From UBA9160 sp035489755 (GTDB lineage: Bacteria > Myxococcota_A > UBA9160), in assembly GCA_035489755.1 (NCBI GenBank), contig DATGZK010000048.1, forward strand, positions 1-64,000: DNA of 64,000 nt, in the 5' to 3' direction. This document shows, piece after piece, positions 44,434-54,000 of this stretch (the first letter of the stretch is position 1; every line of letters starts with the position of its first letter). Made by a program: the position numbers and the translations under genes. The notes under the pieces were generated by a model. That model saw nothing but the letters and a program-made list of their open reading frames with translations. It did not search any database and was not told the origin of the DNA.

Positions 44434-45485
44434 CGCATCCGCGCCTCGACAAAATCGAGGATCCGGTCGGGGTCCGTGACCTCGAGATCGATGGCGAGCA
44501 CGCGAACGTCCGCGCGGCCGACCCAGGAGGGGAGAATTTTCACCGCGTCCTTTTCCGTCGTGACCCAAATCTTTGCGAATCGAGACAGGTCGCTCACATC
44601 TCGGGCGCGGAAAGGGTGGTGATCCGGGAAGCTTCGGCACGCGACGACGCGCGCGCCGAGCGCTTCGACGGTCTGTCGCAGCGCCTCGGGTCGCGCGATT
44701 CCCGCCACCAGCCCGACATCGAGGCCCGCCAGGGACTCGGGCGACGCCTCGGAGCCGCCGGCAAGGGGCCGCAGTCCGCGCGGACGACGGCGCGCGGAGA
44801 ACTGGAAAGCGCGTGGGGCGAAGGTCTCGACCGAGCGCGCGTCGGCGAGTGCGAGGGGTCCGTCGATGATCCCGATGGCGTCCGCTCGTTTCAGCGCCGT
44901 AAGCGGCTCGCGCAGCGGTCCACGCGGCAGCACCCGTCCATTTCCAAAACCGAAGTGGCCGTCGATGGTGAGGAGTTCGACGTTGCGCGCGAGCCGGTGG
45001 TGGTGGAAGCCGTCGTCGAGCACGAGGACGTCGGCGCCGAACGCGGACACCGCACGCAGGCCCACGACGGAGCGGTCCGGGCCAACGAGCACAGGGACAC
45101 CAGGCGCATGGGCGGCAAGGACAAGCGGTTCGTCTCCCGCCACACTCACACTTGCGCGGACCTGGACGCCGTCAGAGACCACGACGACAGGCTCGTGCGA
45201 GCGACGACCGTAGCCGCGGCTTGCGATCGCTACCTTGTGGCCTCTGCGACGCAGACCGACCGCAAGCCATGCCGTGGTCGGCGTCTTGCCTGATCCTCCC
45301 ACTGTGAGATTCCCGACGCTGACAACTCGGCACGAGAGACGGCGCCGCTCGAGCCAGCCGTGGTCGTATGCCGATCGGTGGAGTAAGGCGCCTGCCCGGT
45401 ACGCCAGCGCCGCAACGTCCAGCGGAAGGAGGGCCACCCGCGCCACCTTCGATTCCTCGCGCGACTCGAGCCAGGGGAGATGCAT
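44430..45485 (-). CDS. lpxK: Tetraacyldisaccharide 4'-kinase
   Basis: 351-residue membrane-bound P-loop kinase making lipid IVA. It has an N-terminal hydrophobic helix region, the Walker A variant GNLTVGGSGKTPTTAWL, ASRGYGRRS, LVLDDGFHHHRLARNVEL with the DDGFQH-type motif, and the C-terminal VTTEKDAVKI. All are LpxK hallmarks. The ATG at 45485 is two bases after the kdtA stop. Confidence 0.96.
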   Translation of the reverse strand: MHLPWLESREESKVARVALLPLDVAALAYRAGALLHRSAYDHGWLERRRLSCRVVSVGNLTVGGSGKTPTTAWLAVGLRRRGHKVAIASRGYGRRSHEPVVVVSDGVQVRASVSVAGDEPLVLAAHAPGVPVLVGPDRSVVGLRAVSAFGADVLVLDDGFHHHRLARNVELLTIDGHFGFGNGRVLPRGPLREPLTALKRADAIGIIDGPLALADARSVETFAPRAFQFSARRRPRGLRPLAGGSEASPESLAGLDVGLVAGIARPEALRQTVEALGARVVACRSFPDHHPFRARDVSDLSRFAKIWVTTEKDAVKILPSWVGRADVRVLAIDLEVTDPDRILDFVEARMR

Positions 45486-45487
45486 CG

Positions 45488-46753
45488 TTAGCCCTGCCCC
45501 TTCGTGCGCGCCGATCGCGCGCCGAGGACCGCTTCCACCAACGCGGCATTGCACTCGACACTCCCGCGATGGCCCTCGAGGGCTTGGCGCCCACGCGCAC
45601 CCCGCTGCGCGGCCGCATTTGGATCGGCCATCCAGCGCGCCGCAGCTGCGGCGAAGGCCTGCGCGTCCTCTACCCGCTCGCCGGCTCCGCAAGCCAACAG
45701 GAGATCGGCTGCGTTCTTCGCGTTCTCGGTGTGCGGCCCAAAGAGCACGAGCCGCCCCGCCGCTGCGGGCTCGAGCAAGTTGTGACCGCCGCGCGGCACG
45801 AGAGATCCGCCCACGAAGGCGACTGTCGCCCGTGTATACATTCCTGCCAGGTCGCCGAGACTGTCGAGCAGCAGCACGCCCCCGGGAGTGAGGTTCCTAC
45901 CATCCCTCTCTGAGCTGCGCACGAGACGCCGACCCGCACTGCGTACGACGTGTTCGACCTCGTCGGCGCGCTCGGGATAGCGCGGCGCGAGCACGAGCGC
46001 GACCGAAACCCCAGCGCGCTCCGCGGCGTGAAGAGCTCCGAGCGCGGCTTCCTCCTCGCCTGCATGGGTGCTGCCGGCGACGAGAAGCGCGCAGTTTGGG
46101 AGCCTGCATTCGAGCTCGGGCGCGAGGCGGGCAGGCACCTCCGGTGGGCTGAGTTTGAGATCGCCGCAGACGCGGACGCGATCCTGCGGCACGCCAAGTG
46201 CCACAAAGCGCCGAGCATCCTCCTCGGTCCGCGCCCCTACCGCCGAGAGCCGTGCGAAGGTCCCGCGGAGCAGCGGTGCGAAGCGGCGGTAGCGAGGGAA
46301 TGAGCGATTCGAGATGCGGCCGGAAGCGACGATCACGGGGACGCCCCGCCGCGCCGCCGCGGCGATCCAGCTCGGCCAAAGCTCGGTCTCGATCAGCACC
46401 AGCGCGCTCGGGCGAACTCGAGAAAGAGCGGCCTCCACGAGCCACGGGTGGTCGAGCGGGGCCAAACTGCATGGCACCTCAGGGCGAGCCTGCCGCATGA
46501 CCTCCCGGCCCGTAAGCGTCATCGTCGATGCGCATGTGACATGGCCTGCCGCCCGTAGCCGGTCCGAGAGTTTCGCTCCAGCGAGGATTTCGCCGACGCT
46601 CGCTCCGTGGATCCACACGGAATCACAGATAGGCAGTGGACCGCGATCGGGCGCCGCACCCAGGCGCTCACGCCAGCCCCTTCGCGCCCGCGGGTTAAGG
46701 GCAAACGCACCGAGCGCTGCGGGCAGCCCCGCGAGCGCCGCCAGGGCGGCCAC
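45488..46753 (-). CDS. kdtA: 3-deoxy-D-manno-octulosonic acid transferase
   Basis: WaaA/KdtA, 421 residues, a GT-B enzyme that adds Kdo to lipid IVA on the inner face of the inner membrane. A hydrophobic N-terminal anchor (AALAALAGLPAALGAFAL) is followed by RRGWRERLG, WIHGASVGEILAG, STMTLTGREV, ETELWPSWIAAAARRGVP and GGSLVPRGGHNLLEPAAAG, all diagnostic. The GTG at 46753 lies one base after the lpxB stop (TAGCGTG, the same spacing as at the Kdo kinase gene); an upstream in-frame TTG inside lpxB is less likely. Confidence 0.96.
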   Translation of the reverse strand: MAALAALAGLPAALGAFALNPRARRGWRERLGAAPDRGPLPICDSVWIHGASVGEILAGAKLSDRLRAAGHVTCASTMTLTGREVMRQARPEVPCSLAPLDHPWLVEAALSRVRPSALVLIETELWPSWIAAAARRGVPVIVASGRISNRSFPRYRRFAPLLRGTFARLSAVGARTEEDARRFVALGVPQDRVRVCGDLKLSPPEVPARLAPELECRLPNCALLVAGSTHAGEEEAALGALHAAERAGVSVALVLAPRYPERADEVEHVVRSAGRRLVRSSERDGRNLTPGGVLLLDSLGDLAGMYTRATVAFVGGSLVPRGGHNLLEPAAAGRLVLFGPHTENAKNAADLLLACGAGERVEDAQAFAAAAARWMADPNAAAQRGARGRQALEGHRGSVECNAALVEAVLGARSARTKGQG

Positions 46754-46754
46754 G

Positions 46755-47918
46755 CTATGCCCGAGCGGGCCCAGCAAGCATCTCCTCGGCGATTGCCGCC
46801 GTACGCGCGGCAGCTCCCCCTTTGCCGAAGCGCTCGCGGACCGCCGCCATCCGGGCCAGCAGCAGCTCGCGCCCGGGCCCTTCCAGCACAGCTTCGAGGG
46901 CGGCCGCCACACGCTCAGGTCGGGCGTTCTCCTGCAGGAACTCGGGCACGATCGGACTCCCCGCCACGAGGTTCGGCATCGTCCACGAGGGTACCGCCAC
47001 AATCCGTCGCGCGACGGCTGCAGACAGGGGATTTCCGCGGCCGAGCACGACCAGCGGTCGGCCCAGGAGAGTCACTTCTACCGTCACCGTCCCGGGCTTG
47101 GCGAGGACCGCATCGCAGGCGAGGATGGCTTCGTGCGCCCGGCCGGCCACCAGGTCGAGCCGAACCCCGCTCGGGAGGCCGCAGGCGCGGACCTGCTCGG
47201 CAACCCAGTCCTTCGAGAGCGACGGCGCAACGGCCAGCACAAAGCGCACGTCCGGGCGGCGAGCGCTCAGCAGCGCGGCCACCGCGAGCATGCGCCGCAG
47301 GTGGTGCCGGATCTCGTTGCGCCGGCTGCCGGGAAGGAGAAGGACAAGCGTGGCGTTTGGGTCGAGACCAAGCTGCGCGCGCAGCCGCTGCGGACTCTCA
47401 CCTGCCGCAAGACGTGCGAGCGGTTCCACGAGGGGGTGTCCTACGAAGTCAACTCGCAAGCCGGTCCCCGCATAGACGCCGGGTTCGAACGGAAAGATCG
47501 CTGCCATGCGATCGACCCGGCGAGCGATCTTGTGGATGCGACCACGCCGCCAAGCCCATACCTGCGGGCTGACATAGTAGAGAGTCGGGATGCCGGCCCG
47601 CCGTGCTCGCCGTGCCAGCGGAATGTTGAAATCCGGCGAGTCGACGAGAATAAGGAGCGAGGGGCGGAGCTCCCGCAAAGCGCGGCCCATCCTCTGCCAC
47701 GCCCGAAATACCCGTCGCAAACTCGACAGCACTTCGAGGAACCCGCCGATGGCGAGCTCCCGTTGGTGGACCAGCAGATCCATCCCCGCCTTTTCGAGCG
47801 CGTCTCCGCCGACGCCCGCGAAGCGCAGATCCGGCCGCCGCGCGCGCAGCTCGCTGACAAGCGCAGCTGCGTGGAGGTCCCCCGAGGCGTCCCCCGCGGA
47901 GACGAGCACCCAGCTCAT
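46755..47918 (-). CDS. lpxB: Lipid-A-disaccharide synthase
   Basis: 387 residues; joins UDP-2,3-diacylglucosamine and lipid X to the lipid A disaccharide. The N-terminus VLVSAGDASGDLHAAALV, then FAGVGGDALEKAGMDLLV, LVDSPDFNIPLAR, YYVSPQVWAWRRGRI, FPFEPGVY and VDFVGHPLVEPLARL are the classical LpxB blocks. The ATG overlaps the oxidoreductase stop (ATGA). Confidence 0.97.
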   Translation of the reverse strand: MSWVLVSAGDASGDLHAAALVSELRARRPDLRFAGVGGDALEKAGMDLLVHQRELAIGGFLEVLSSLRRVFRAWQRMGRALRELRPSLLILVDSPDFNIPLARRARRAGIPTLYYVSPQVWAWRRGRIHKIARRVDRMAAIFPFEPGVYAGTGLRVDFVGHPLVEPLARLAAGESPQRLRAQLGLDPNATLVLLLPGSRRNEIRHHLRRMLAVAALLSARRPDVRFVLAVAPSLSKDWVAEQVRACGLPSGVRLDLVAGRAHEAILACDAVLAKPGTVTVEVTLLGRPLVVLGRGNPLSAAVARRIVAVPSWTMPNLVAGSPIVPEFLQENARPERVAAALEAVLEGPGRELLLARMAAVRERFGKGGAAARTAAIAEEMLAGPARA

Positions 47919-48880
47919 GAGAGATCATCGAGGGGAGGCATCGCCTCGACGATGCGCACGGCGGTACGCAACGCACGAACCGCATCCTCACCCGACACAA
48001 GCGGCGGACGTCGGGTGCGCACACTATCGACAAAGGCTCTCTGCTCGCTCGCGAGCGCGTCCTCGCGGTCGATCTCCAGCTGCTCCATCTCGATTCGCGG
48101 CGCCGATGCCCCGGGGTCGTCAAAGCGCCGGAAAACTGCGACGGATTGCGCCAGGAAATCGATTGAGAAGTAGGCGTCGCGCTGGAAAAATCGGAGTCTG
48201 CGCATGGCCGTCAGCGAGACCCGGCTGGCCGTCAGATTCGCCACGCAGCCGCTGGGAAAGTGCAGCCGAGCGTTCGCAATATCCACCTCGCGCGAGATCA
48301 CGGGGATCCCAATCGCCTCGAGCCGCACGGGCTCCTCACCCAGAAGGTCTTGGATGATGCCGAGGTCGTGGATCATCAGGTCACGAACCACATCGACGTC
48401 GGTGGCGCGCGCCGGAAACGGCCCGATGCGGTGTGCTTCGATGAATCGGGGCTTCTTGATCAGGCTCTCGACGCGCCTTAGCGCTGAGTTGTATCGCTCG
48501 ACGTGGCCCACCTGGAGGATGCGCCCGCCGCTTTTCGCCATGTCGAGAAGCGTCTGCGCATCGGCAAGCGTTGCGACGATCGGCTTCTCTACCAACACGT
48601 CAAGTCCCGCCTCGAACGCGGCGCGCGCGAGCTCGAAGTGATGAATCGTGGGTGCCGCGACGATGACGGCGTCGACTTCTTGGTAGAGCTCCCGATGTCC
48701 GGAAAAAGCGCGAGAGCCGGTCTCCACGGCAAGGGTCTGCGCGCGGTCGGGGTGCACGTCCACGATGCCTTTGAGCTCGACGCCGAGCCCCGCGGCGCGC
48801 AGCCCTGCGAGCTTGCGGGCATGGAGGCGGCCCATATGGCCGGCGCCCACGACGCCGATGCGGATCGCCCTTGCCGTCAC
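47915..48880 (-). CDS. Gfo/Idh/MocA-family oxidoreductase (possible GnnA-like)
   Basis: 321-residue NAD(P)-dependent dehydrogenase with the Rossmann motif IGVVGAGHMGRLHARKL at the N-terminus, VIVAAPTIHHFELARAA and the catalytic E-K-P motif in LVEKPIVATLADA. Within lipid A gene clusters such enzymes include GnnA, which oxidises UDP-GlcNAc at C3 so that GnnB can aminate it, leading to amide-linked lipid A. Its position between lpxI and lpxB fits that idea, but no GnnB-type transaminase is in the window, so the role is inferred. The GTG overlaps the lpxI stop (GTGA). Confidence 0.88.
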   Translation of the reverse strand: MTARAIRIGVVGAGHMGRLHARKLAGLRAAGLGVELKGIVDVHPDRAQTLAVETGSRAFSGHRELYQEVDAVIVAAPTIHHFELARAAFEAGLDVLVEKPIVATLADAQTLLDMAKSGGRILQVGHVERYNSALRRVESLIKKPRFIEAHRIGPFPARATDVDVVRDLMIHDLGIIQDLLGEEPVRLEAIGIPVISREVDIANARLHFPSGCVANLTASRVSLTAMRRLRFFQRDAYFSIDFLAQSVAVFRRFDDPGASAPRIEMEQLEIDREDALASEQRAFVDSVRTRRPPLVSGEDAVRALRTAVRIVEAMPPLDDLS

Positions 48881-49716
48881 GGGCGTCCTCCGCTTTGAGT
48901 CAATGGGTGGTCGCGGATGCCCAGAACGGCGATGCGGTGGCGGTCGGCTTCGCGCAGCAGCTCGGCACGATCCAGAAGGAACGTTCGGTCGGCCTCCACG
49001 GCGAGCACTGCCACCTTCCCTTCGGCCAGAGCGGCGAGCGTTCCCAGCCCAACGGCGGGCACGTCGAACCGCGGATCCTGTCGGGGCTTTGCAACCTTGA
49101 TGACGGACGCGCCCGGGCCGCCGAGCGCCGCGCCGCGCGCAACCGCCGCGTCTGTCCCTTCGATCGCTTCGAGGGCGAGAACGGCCCGCTCGCGCACGAC
49201 CACAGTTTGTCCCACGTCGAGCGCGCCCAAGGCTTTCGCGATCGGCCACCCGAACGCGATATCTCCACGCTGGGCAGACGTGGGCTCGATCGCCCCGAGC
49301 GTACCCTCCCCTGCCAGGAGCTCGGGCACGAGGGCGGCCTGCGGGAGGAGGGTGATGCCCTCTCCGGCGAGCTCGTCGGCAATGGCGCCGAGAATCGAAT
49401 CGTCGCTGCGTGTGCGCAGACCCGCGATGAGCGCAATGGCGCGCGCGTCGGGTTTGAGCCGTGCGAGGTCACCAAAAAGACTTGTCTTCAGCACCTTGCC
49501 GGCCATCACGGCTTGCCGCGCGCCGGCGGCCCGGAACCGCGCGATCAGCGTCTCGAGCTCTCCCAGGTGGAGCCAGTGGAGCTCGTCCACCTCGTCGGCG
49601 AGCGCGGCTTCGGTGTCGCCATGAAAAGCCACCGCGACCACGCGCCCGCCGCGGCGGCGGGCCGCGCGGGCGAGATCGATGGGAAAGCGCCCGCGGCCCG
49701 CGATCAGGCCGAGCAC
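48877..49716 (-). CDS. lpxI: UDP-2,3-diacylglucosamine pyrophosphatase LpxI
   Basis: 279 residues of the LpxI (DUF1009) family, the alternative to LpxH that hydrolyses UDP-diacylglucosamine to lipid X. The sequence from the GTG at 49716 starts LGLIAGRGRFPIDLARAARR, matching the family's first residues; AVMAGKVLKTSL, SDDSILGAIADELAGEG, DIAFGWPIAKALGALDVGQT and VIKVAKPRQDPRFDVPAVG are conserved blocks. A CTG at 49743 overlapping the lpxA stop (CTGA) would add nine residues and is also possible, since no Shine-Dalgarno precedes the GTG. Confidence 0.94.
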   Translation of the reverse strand: MLGLIAGRGRFPIDLARAARRRGGRVVAVAFHGDTEAALADEVDELHWLHLGELETLIARFRAAGARQAVMAGKVLKTSLFGDLARLKPDARAIALIAGLRTRSDDSILGAIADELAGEGITLLPQAALVPELLAGEGTLGAIEPTSAQRGDIAFGWPIAKALGALDVGQTVVVRERAVLALEAIEGTDAAVARGAALGGPGASVIKVAKPRQDPRFDVPAVGLGTLAALAEGKVAVLAVEADRTFLLDRAELLREADRHRIAVLGIRDHPLTQSGGRP

Positions 49717-49739
49717 CTCGCCAGCGGCGAAAGATTCGC

Positions 49740-50516
49740 TCAGCGGCAGACGCCCCGTTCGGACTTCTCGACGAACCGGACGAGGCGGGCAACTTCCTCG
49801 GAGTCTGCGAGCTCCTCCCGCACCCGTGCCAGCGCCACGTCGAGGCGGAGTTTCGACGAGAACAGAAGACGGAAGGCGTGCTTTAGCGCGCGGCGCTGCT
49901 CGGGGCCAAAACCGCGACGCTTTAGGCCCACGGTGTTGAGCCCCGCGAGGCGCGCGTGGTCTCCGGCCACCAAGGAGAACGGGGGAGCGTCGAGCGAGAG
50001 CTTCGCGTTGGCTCCGCACATCACAGATTCACCGACGCGGCAGAACTGGTGTACCCCTGTGTACGCGCCAAGCACCGCGAAGTCCTCGATGATGACATGT
50101 CCCGCAAGACCGGTGAAACTCGCGAGGATGATGTGTGAGCCGATCTGGCAGTCGTGGCCGACGTGCGTCGAGGTCATGATCAGATTGTCGTCGCCGATGC
50201 GTGTGCAGCCCCCTCCCCGCGGAGTGCCCACGTGGACGGTGACATGCTCTCGGATCACGTTGGCCGCTCCAATCTCGAGGCGCGTCGGCTCCCCCGTGAA
50301 ACTCTTGTCCTGCGGCTCATCGCCGATGCTGGTGAACGGGAAAATGCGTGTACCGCGGCCGACGGCGGTCTGGCCCGTCACCACGACGTGTGCACCGACC
50401 TCGACGTCCTCGGCGAGACTGACCTCGGGGCCAATCACGGAGTAAGGGCCCACCTTCACGCCTGCGCCGAGGCGTGCCTTCGGGTCCACAAGAGCAGACG
50501 GATGAACGTCGATCAC
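49740..50516 (-). CDS. lpxA: UDP-N-acetylglucosamine acyltransferase
   Basis: First step of lipid A synthesis: transfers a 3-hydroxyacyl chain from ACP. 258 residues, with a left-handed beta-helix of hexapeptide repeats (VHPSALVDPKARLGAGVKVG) and the catalytic His region STHVGHDCQIGSH; GESVMCGANAKLSLDAPPFS and GLNTVGLKRRGF belong to the C-terminal part. A GTG start seven bases after skp is used. If the neighbouring dehydrogenase is a true GnnA, this LpxA would act on the 3-amino sugar; the residues deciding this were not resolved by eye. Confidence 0.96.
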   Translation of the reverse strand: MIDVHPSALVDPKARLGAGVKVGPYSVIGPEVSLAEDVEVGAHVVVTGQTAVGRGTRIFPFTSIGDEPQDKSFTGEPTRLEIGAANVIREHVTVHVGTPRGGGCTRIGDDNLIMTSTHVGHDCQIGSHIILASFTGLAGHVIIEDFAVLGAYTGVHQFCRVGESVMCGANAKLSLDAPPFSLVAGDHARLAGLNTVGLKRRGFGPEQRRALKHAFRLLFSSKLRLDVALARVREELADSEEVARLVRFVEKSERGVCR

Positions 50517-50523
50517 CGGACGC

Positions 50524-51045
50524 TCAGCTCTTCTTGTTGAACTTCTGCACCACGATATCGGTGATGTCGATCGCTTCGCGGTTGTAGATCATACCGCCGG
50601 CACCGCGAGCGAAAATCATGGTGTAGCCCTGATCCTTTCCAACTTCCTTCACAATGTCGATCATCTTCTTCACCAGGGGCCCCCGGATGCGTTCGGCGTC
50701 GACCTTGAGATCGTTGTCCAGTTGCTTCAGCTTCGATTCGACGTCATTGCGCATCGAGACGAGATCGAGCTGCTTCTGATAGAGCGCGTCTTCGGAGAGC
50801 ACGAACTTCTTGCTCTTGATCTCTTCTTCCAGCGCCTTGTATTTCTCCACCAAAGGCTGCACCTGGGCTTCGGCTTCCTTCTGCTTTCGCTGGATTTCGT
50901 CGCTCGCCTTCTTGCCCTCGTCCGTCGAAAGGAGGGCTTGATCGAGATCCACGACTCCCACCTTCACCTGATCGTCGCTCGCGCCAATCCCCCAGACGAA
51001 GATCGCCACAAGTCCCAGCAGTACAACCGCTTTGTGAATGCGCAT
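50524..51045 (-). CDS. skp: OmpH/Skp-family periplasmic chaperone
   Basis: 173-residue periplasmic chaperone that escorts unfolded outer-membrane proteins to BamA. Signal peptide: HKAVVLLGLVAIFVWGIGAS at the N-terminus. The mature chain starts VKVGVVDLDQALLSTDEG and has two long helices (about 45-130) forming the tentacles, rich in Lys, Glu and Gln. It lies 47 bases after bamA, the common order bamA-skp-lpx. Confidence 0.92.
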   Translation of the reverse strand: MRIHKAVVLLGLVAIFVWGIGASDDQVKVGVVDLDQALLSTDEGKKASDEIQRKQKEAEAQVQPLVEKYKALEEEIKSKKFVLSEDALYQKQLDLVSMRNDVESKLKQLDNDLKVDAERIRGPLVKKMIDIVKEVGKDQGYTMIFARGAGGMIYNREAIDITDIVVQKFNKKS

Positions 51046-51092
51046 ACCTTGCCTCCCACTCCTTCGATCTCGAAACGCGCGATCGGGAGCCC

Positions 51093-54000
51093 TTAGAAGT
51101 TGGCGCCGCCCACCGAAAACTCGAAGTCCACGCTGGAATCGACTCCTTTCAACGGATTGAGCGGGAAGCCGAGGAATCCTTGCAGTGGTCCGAACGGCGA
51201 GAGCCAGAGCGCCCCGACGCCCGTACCATAGCGCCAGTTGGACACGTCAAACATGTTCTCGTTCTCGGCAAAGGCGTTACCGGCATCGAGGAAGAGAATT
51301 CCCATAAGACCCAGCGCTTCGGAGATCGGGAAGCGGTACTCCACCGAGAGCGAAAGGAATTTGTTCCCGCCGATGACATCGGTCCCTTTGATGTAATTGA
51401 ACTGGCTCGTCTGCGTCGCGCGAATGTTGTTGCACGTGCCAGGTCCATTGCCTTGAAAGAACAGGCTTCCGACGCATTGCCCGGTCGTGGGATCGACGCC
51501 GAGCGGCGCGAAGAGGGAGCTCTTGTTCGCGGCGACCCCGAGCGCGCAGCCCAGCCCCGTGCAGTACAACGTCGAACGCCGAGGACCGACGGTTCGGGAC
51601 TTGTAGCCCCGGAGCTGGTAGGTTCCGAGGCCACCCAAGAAGTACCGCTCTGAGAGCGGCAGCTTGATATCCCGGTCGAGGGCTCCGAGGAAGCAGTTCT
51701 GGTCGCTAAAGACGCAGACGTCCTGGTTGTTCGGGCCAAGGTTGTAGTCGGAGATGTTGTTAAACGGAATCGTGTATCCCGTGCGTGCGAAGAAGGCAAA
51801 CGTTGACGGCAGCGGGATCCAGCTTGGTGCCGGCAGGTAGTAGGCAAGCTTACCCTCGGTGCGCAGGAACTTCGTAAAGCCCCCGAGACCCGCAAAGTCG
51901 AGAGAACCGCCGTACTGGTAGCCCTCCTTGGGAGCGATCCGGTTGTCGAGCTGCTCGCCGCGGAACGAGAGCGTAGCAAGACTCGTGCTCTGCTGACCCG
52001 AGAGGCTCTGGCGGAAAACCATGTCGGTCGCCTGGATGCTCGAGGCCTGCGTGATCGACTGCTGGGAGAAGCTGTAGCCCGCGAAGCCGCGCGCCGTATT
52101 CTCCTCGTTCAGCGCGTGACCAAAGGTAAAGTCAAAGCCGGTCCGTGTCTCGGTGAAATCCGAGTACTGCACCTGGGTTCGGTAGAGCGTCGTGCCAAGA
52201 CTCCAGGAGGAGTCGAAGAAATAGGGGTCGCTGAAAGAGAGGAAGAAGCGGTTCGCGAGGCCACCAATGTCCCCAGACACCTGGACGCCGTAGCCGCGTC
52301 CGAATAGGTTGCTCTGGGCGAGGCTGCCTGAGAAGATGAACTTGTCTTGCGACGAGTAGCCAGCGCCGAAGGAGAGTGAGCCCGTCGGCTTCTCGACGAC
52401 CTTCACACCGAGGTCGAGCTGGCCCTGGGTGTCGGTGGGCTTGGGCTCGAAGTTCACTTCCTCGAAATATCCAAGATTCTGAAGACGCTGCTTGCTGACG
52501 TCGATCGCCCGCGCGGACCAAAGCTGACCCTCGACGAGCTGCATCTCGCGGCGAAGGACCGGGTCAATCGTCGTCGTATTGCCCGTGACCTCGATCTCTC
52601 GGATGAAGTACAGGGACCCGCGCTCCACCTGGAAGGTAACGTCCACGACCTTTGTGTCTGAATCGAGCTTGGTCTCAGGGTTCACGTTGGCGAAGTAGTA
52701 TCCCCGGTCGGTGTATTGGTGGGTCAGGGCTTCGACGTCTTTGGTCAGAAACGATCGGTTGAAAACGTCGCCCGTCTTCAGCTTTAGCGACTTTTGGACC
52801 TGCTCGATATCGACCGTCGTGTCACCACCGATGTCCAATTTTCCGACGCGGAACTGATCGCCTTCCTTGATCTCGACCGTGACGACAAGGCCGTCTTTCT
52901 CCGGCTCGACGTGTGGCTCGCCCACCTCGACCTGGAGGTAACCTTTGTCCGTGTACTTCTGTTCCACCAAGCGCAAGTCCTGGGTAAACACGGGCTCGGA
53001 ATAGGTGCCAGACTTGTCAAGGTAGGTGGTGACATAAGACCAAAAGTGCCAAGGCTTGGTTTGCATGCCCGAAGTGAGTTCCGAGGTGGAGATCGCGTGG
53101 TTGCCCTCGAAGCGGATTTCCTCGAGTTTCAGTTTCTCGCCCTCGTCCACTTCGAAGGTCACCGCGACAGCGTCCGCAGAAATCGGCTGGATGGTGTGGT
53201 GGACCTTGGCCAGGTAGTAGCCCTGCGCTCGGTAGAGAGCCTCCACGCGCGCCGTGTTCTCGTAGAGCAGCGGGTAGTCAAGCGTCGAACCGGTGGTGAG
53301 CGTTAGGGCATCGCGAATCTTATCGGCGTCGACCCCCTCATTGCCAGAGATCGCCACTTGCCGGACGACCGGATTCTCCTCCACCTCGAACGTGACGATG
53401 CGGCCTTCGGCGGTCTCTTCTGAGAAGACCTTCACGTTCCGGAAGAAACCGAGCCCGAAGACCGCATGCACGTCGCTCGAGATGCGGGCGGCGTTGTAGG
53501 GATCGCCCGCTTTTGTCGAGATGCGAGCGCGGATGGCGTCGGCCTCGATTCGACGGTTTCCACGCACCCGGACGTCGGCGACCCGATCCGTCTTGCCCGC
53601 CGGCTTGGCCGAACCAAGGATGCGCTCGGCCGGTACCAGCCGGAAGTGCACAGCCACGCCGCCGGATCGATACTCCGTTTGGACGGTCGCCGTCGCGATC
53701 CCCGGGAGCGCCTTGAGCGTGGCGACGTCCTCGCGCGCGGTATCCCCATCATAGGGCTGACCGACACGGGTGCGGAGGTTGCTCTTCACGGTCGCATCCA
53801 CCTCAAGCGGGCTCTCGACCGTGACGTCCAATACGAGAGCGCGCGACGTCCCCGACGCCACCGAGATGATGCGGTCCGCGAGCTCATTCACACGGTCCTG
53901 CAGCGCCTCCTCGCTCTCGGCCGTGAAAACCATCGACTGGCTCGCCACCTGCGGGTCGCGCGGCGTCACGCGCACGTCGAGGCTGAAGTGGCCAGCCAGT

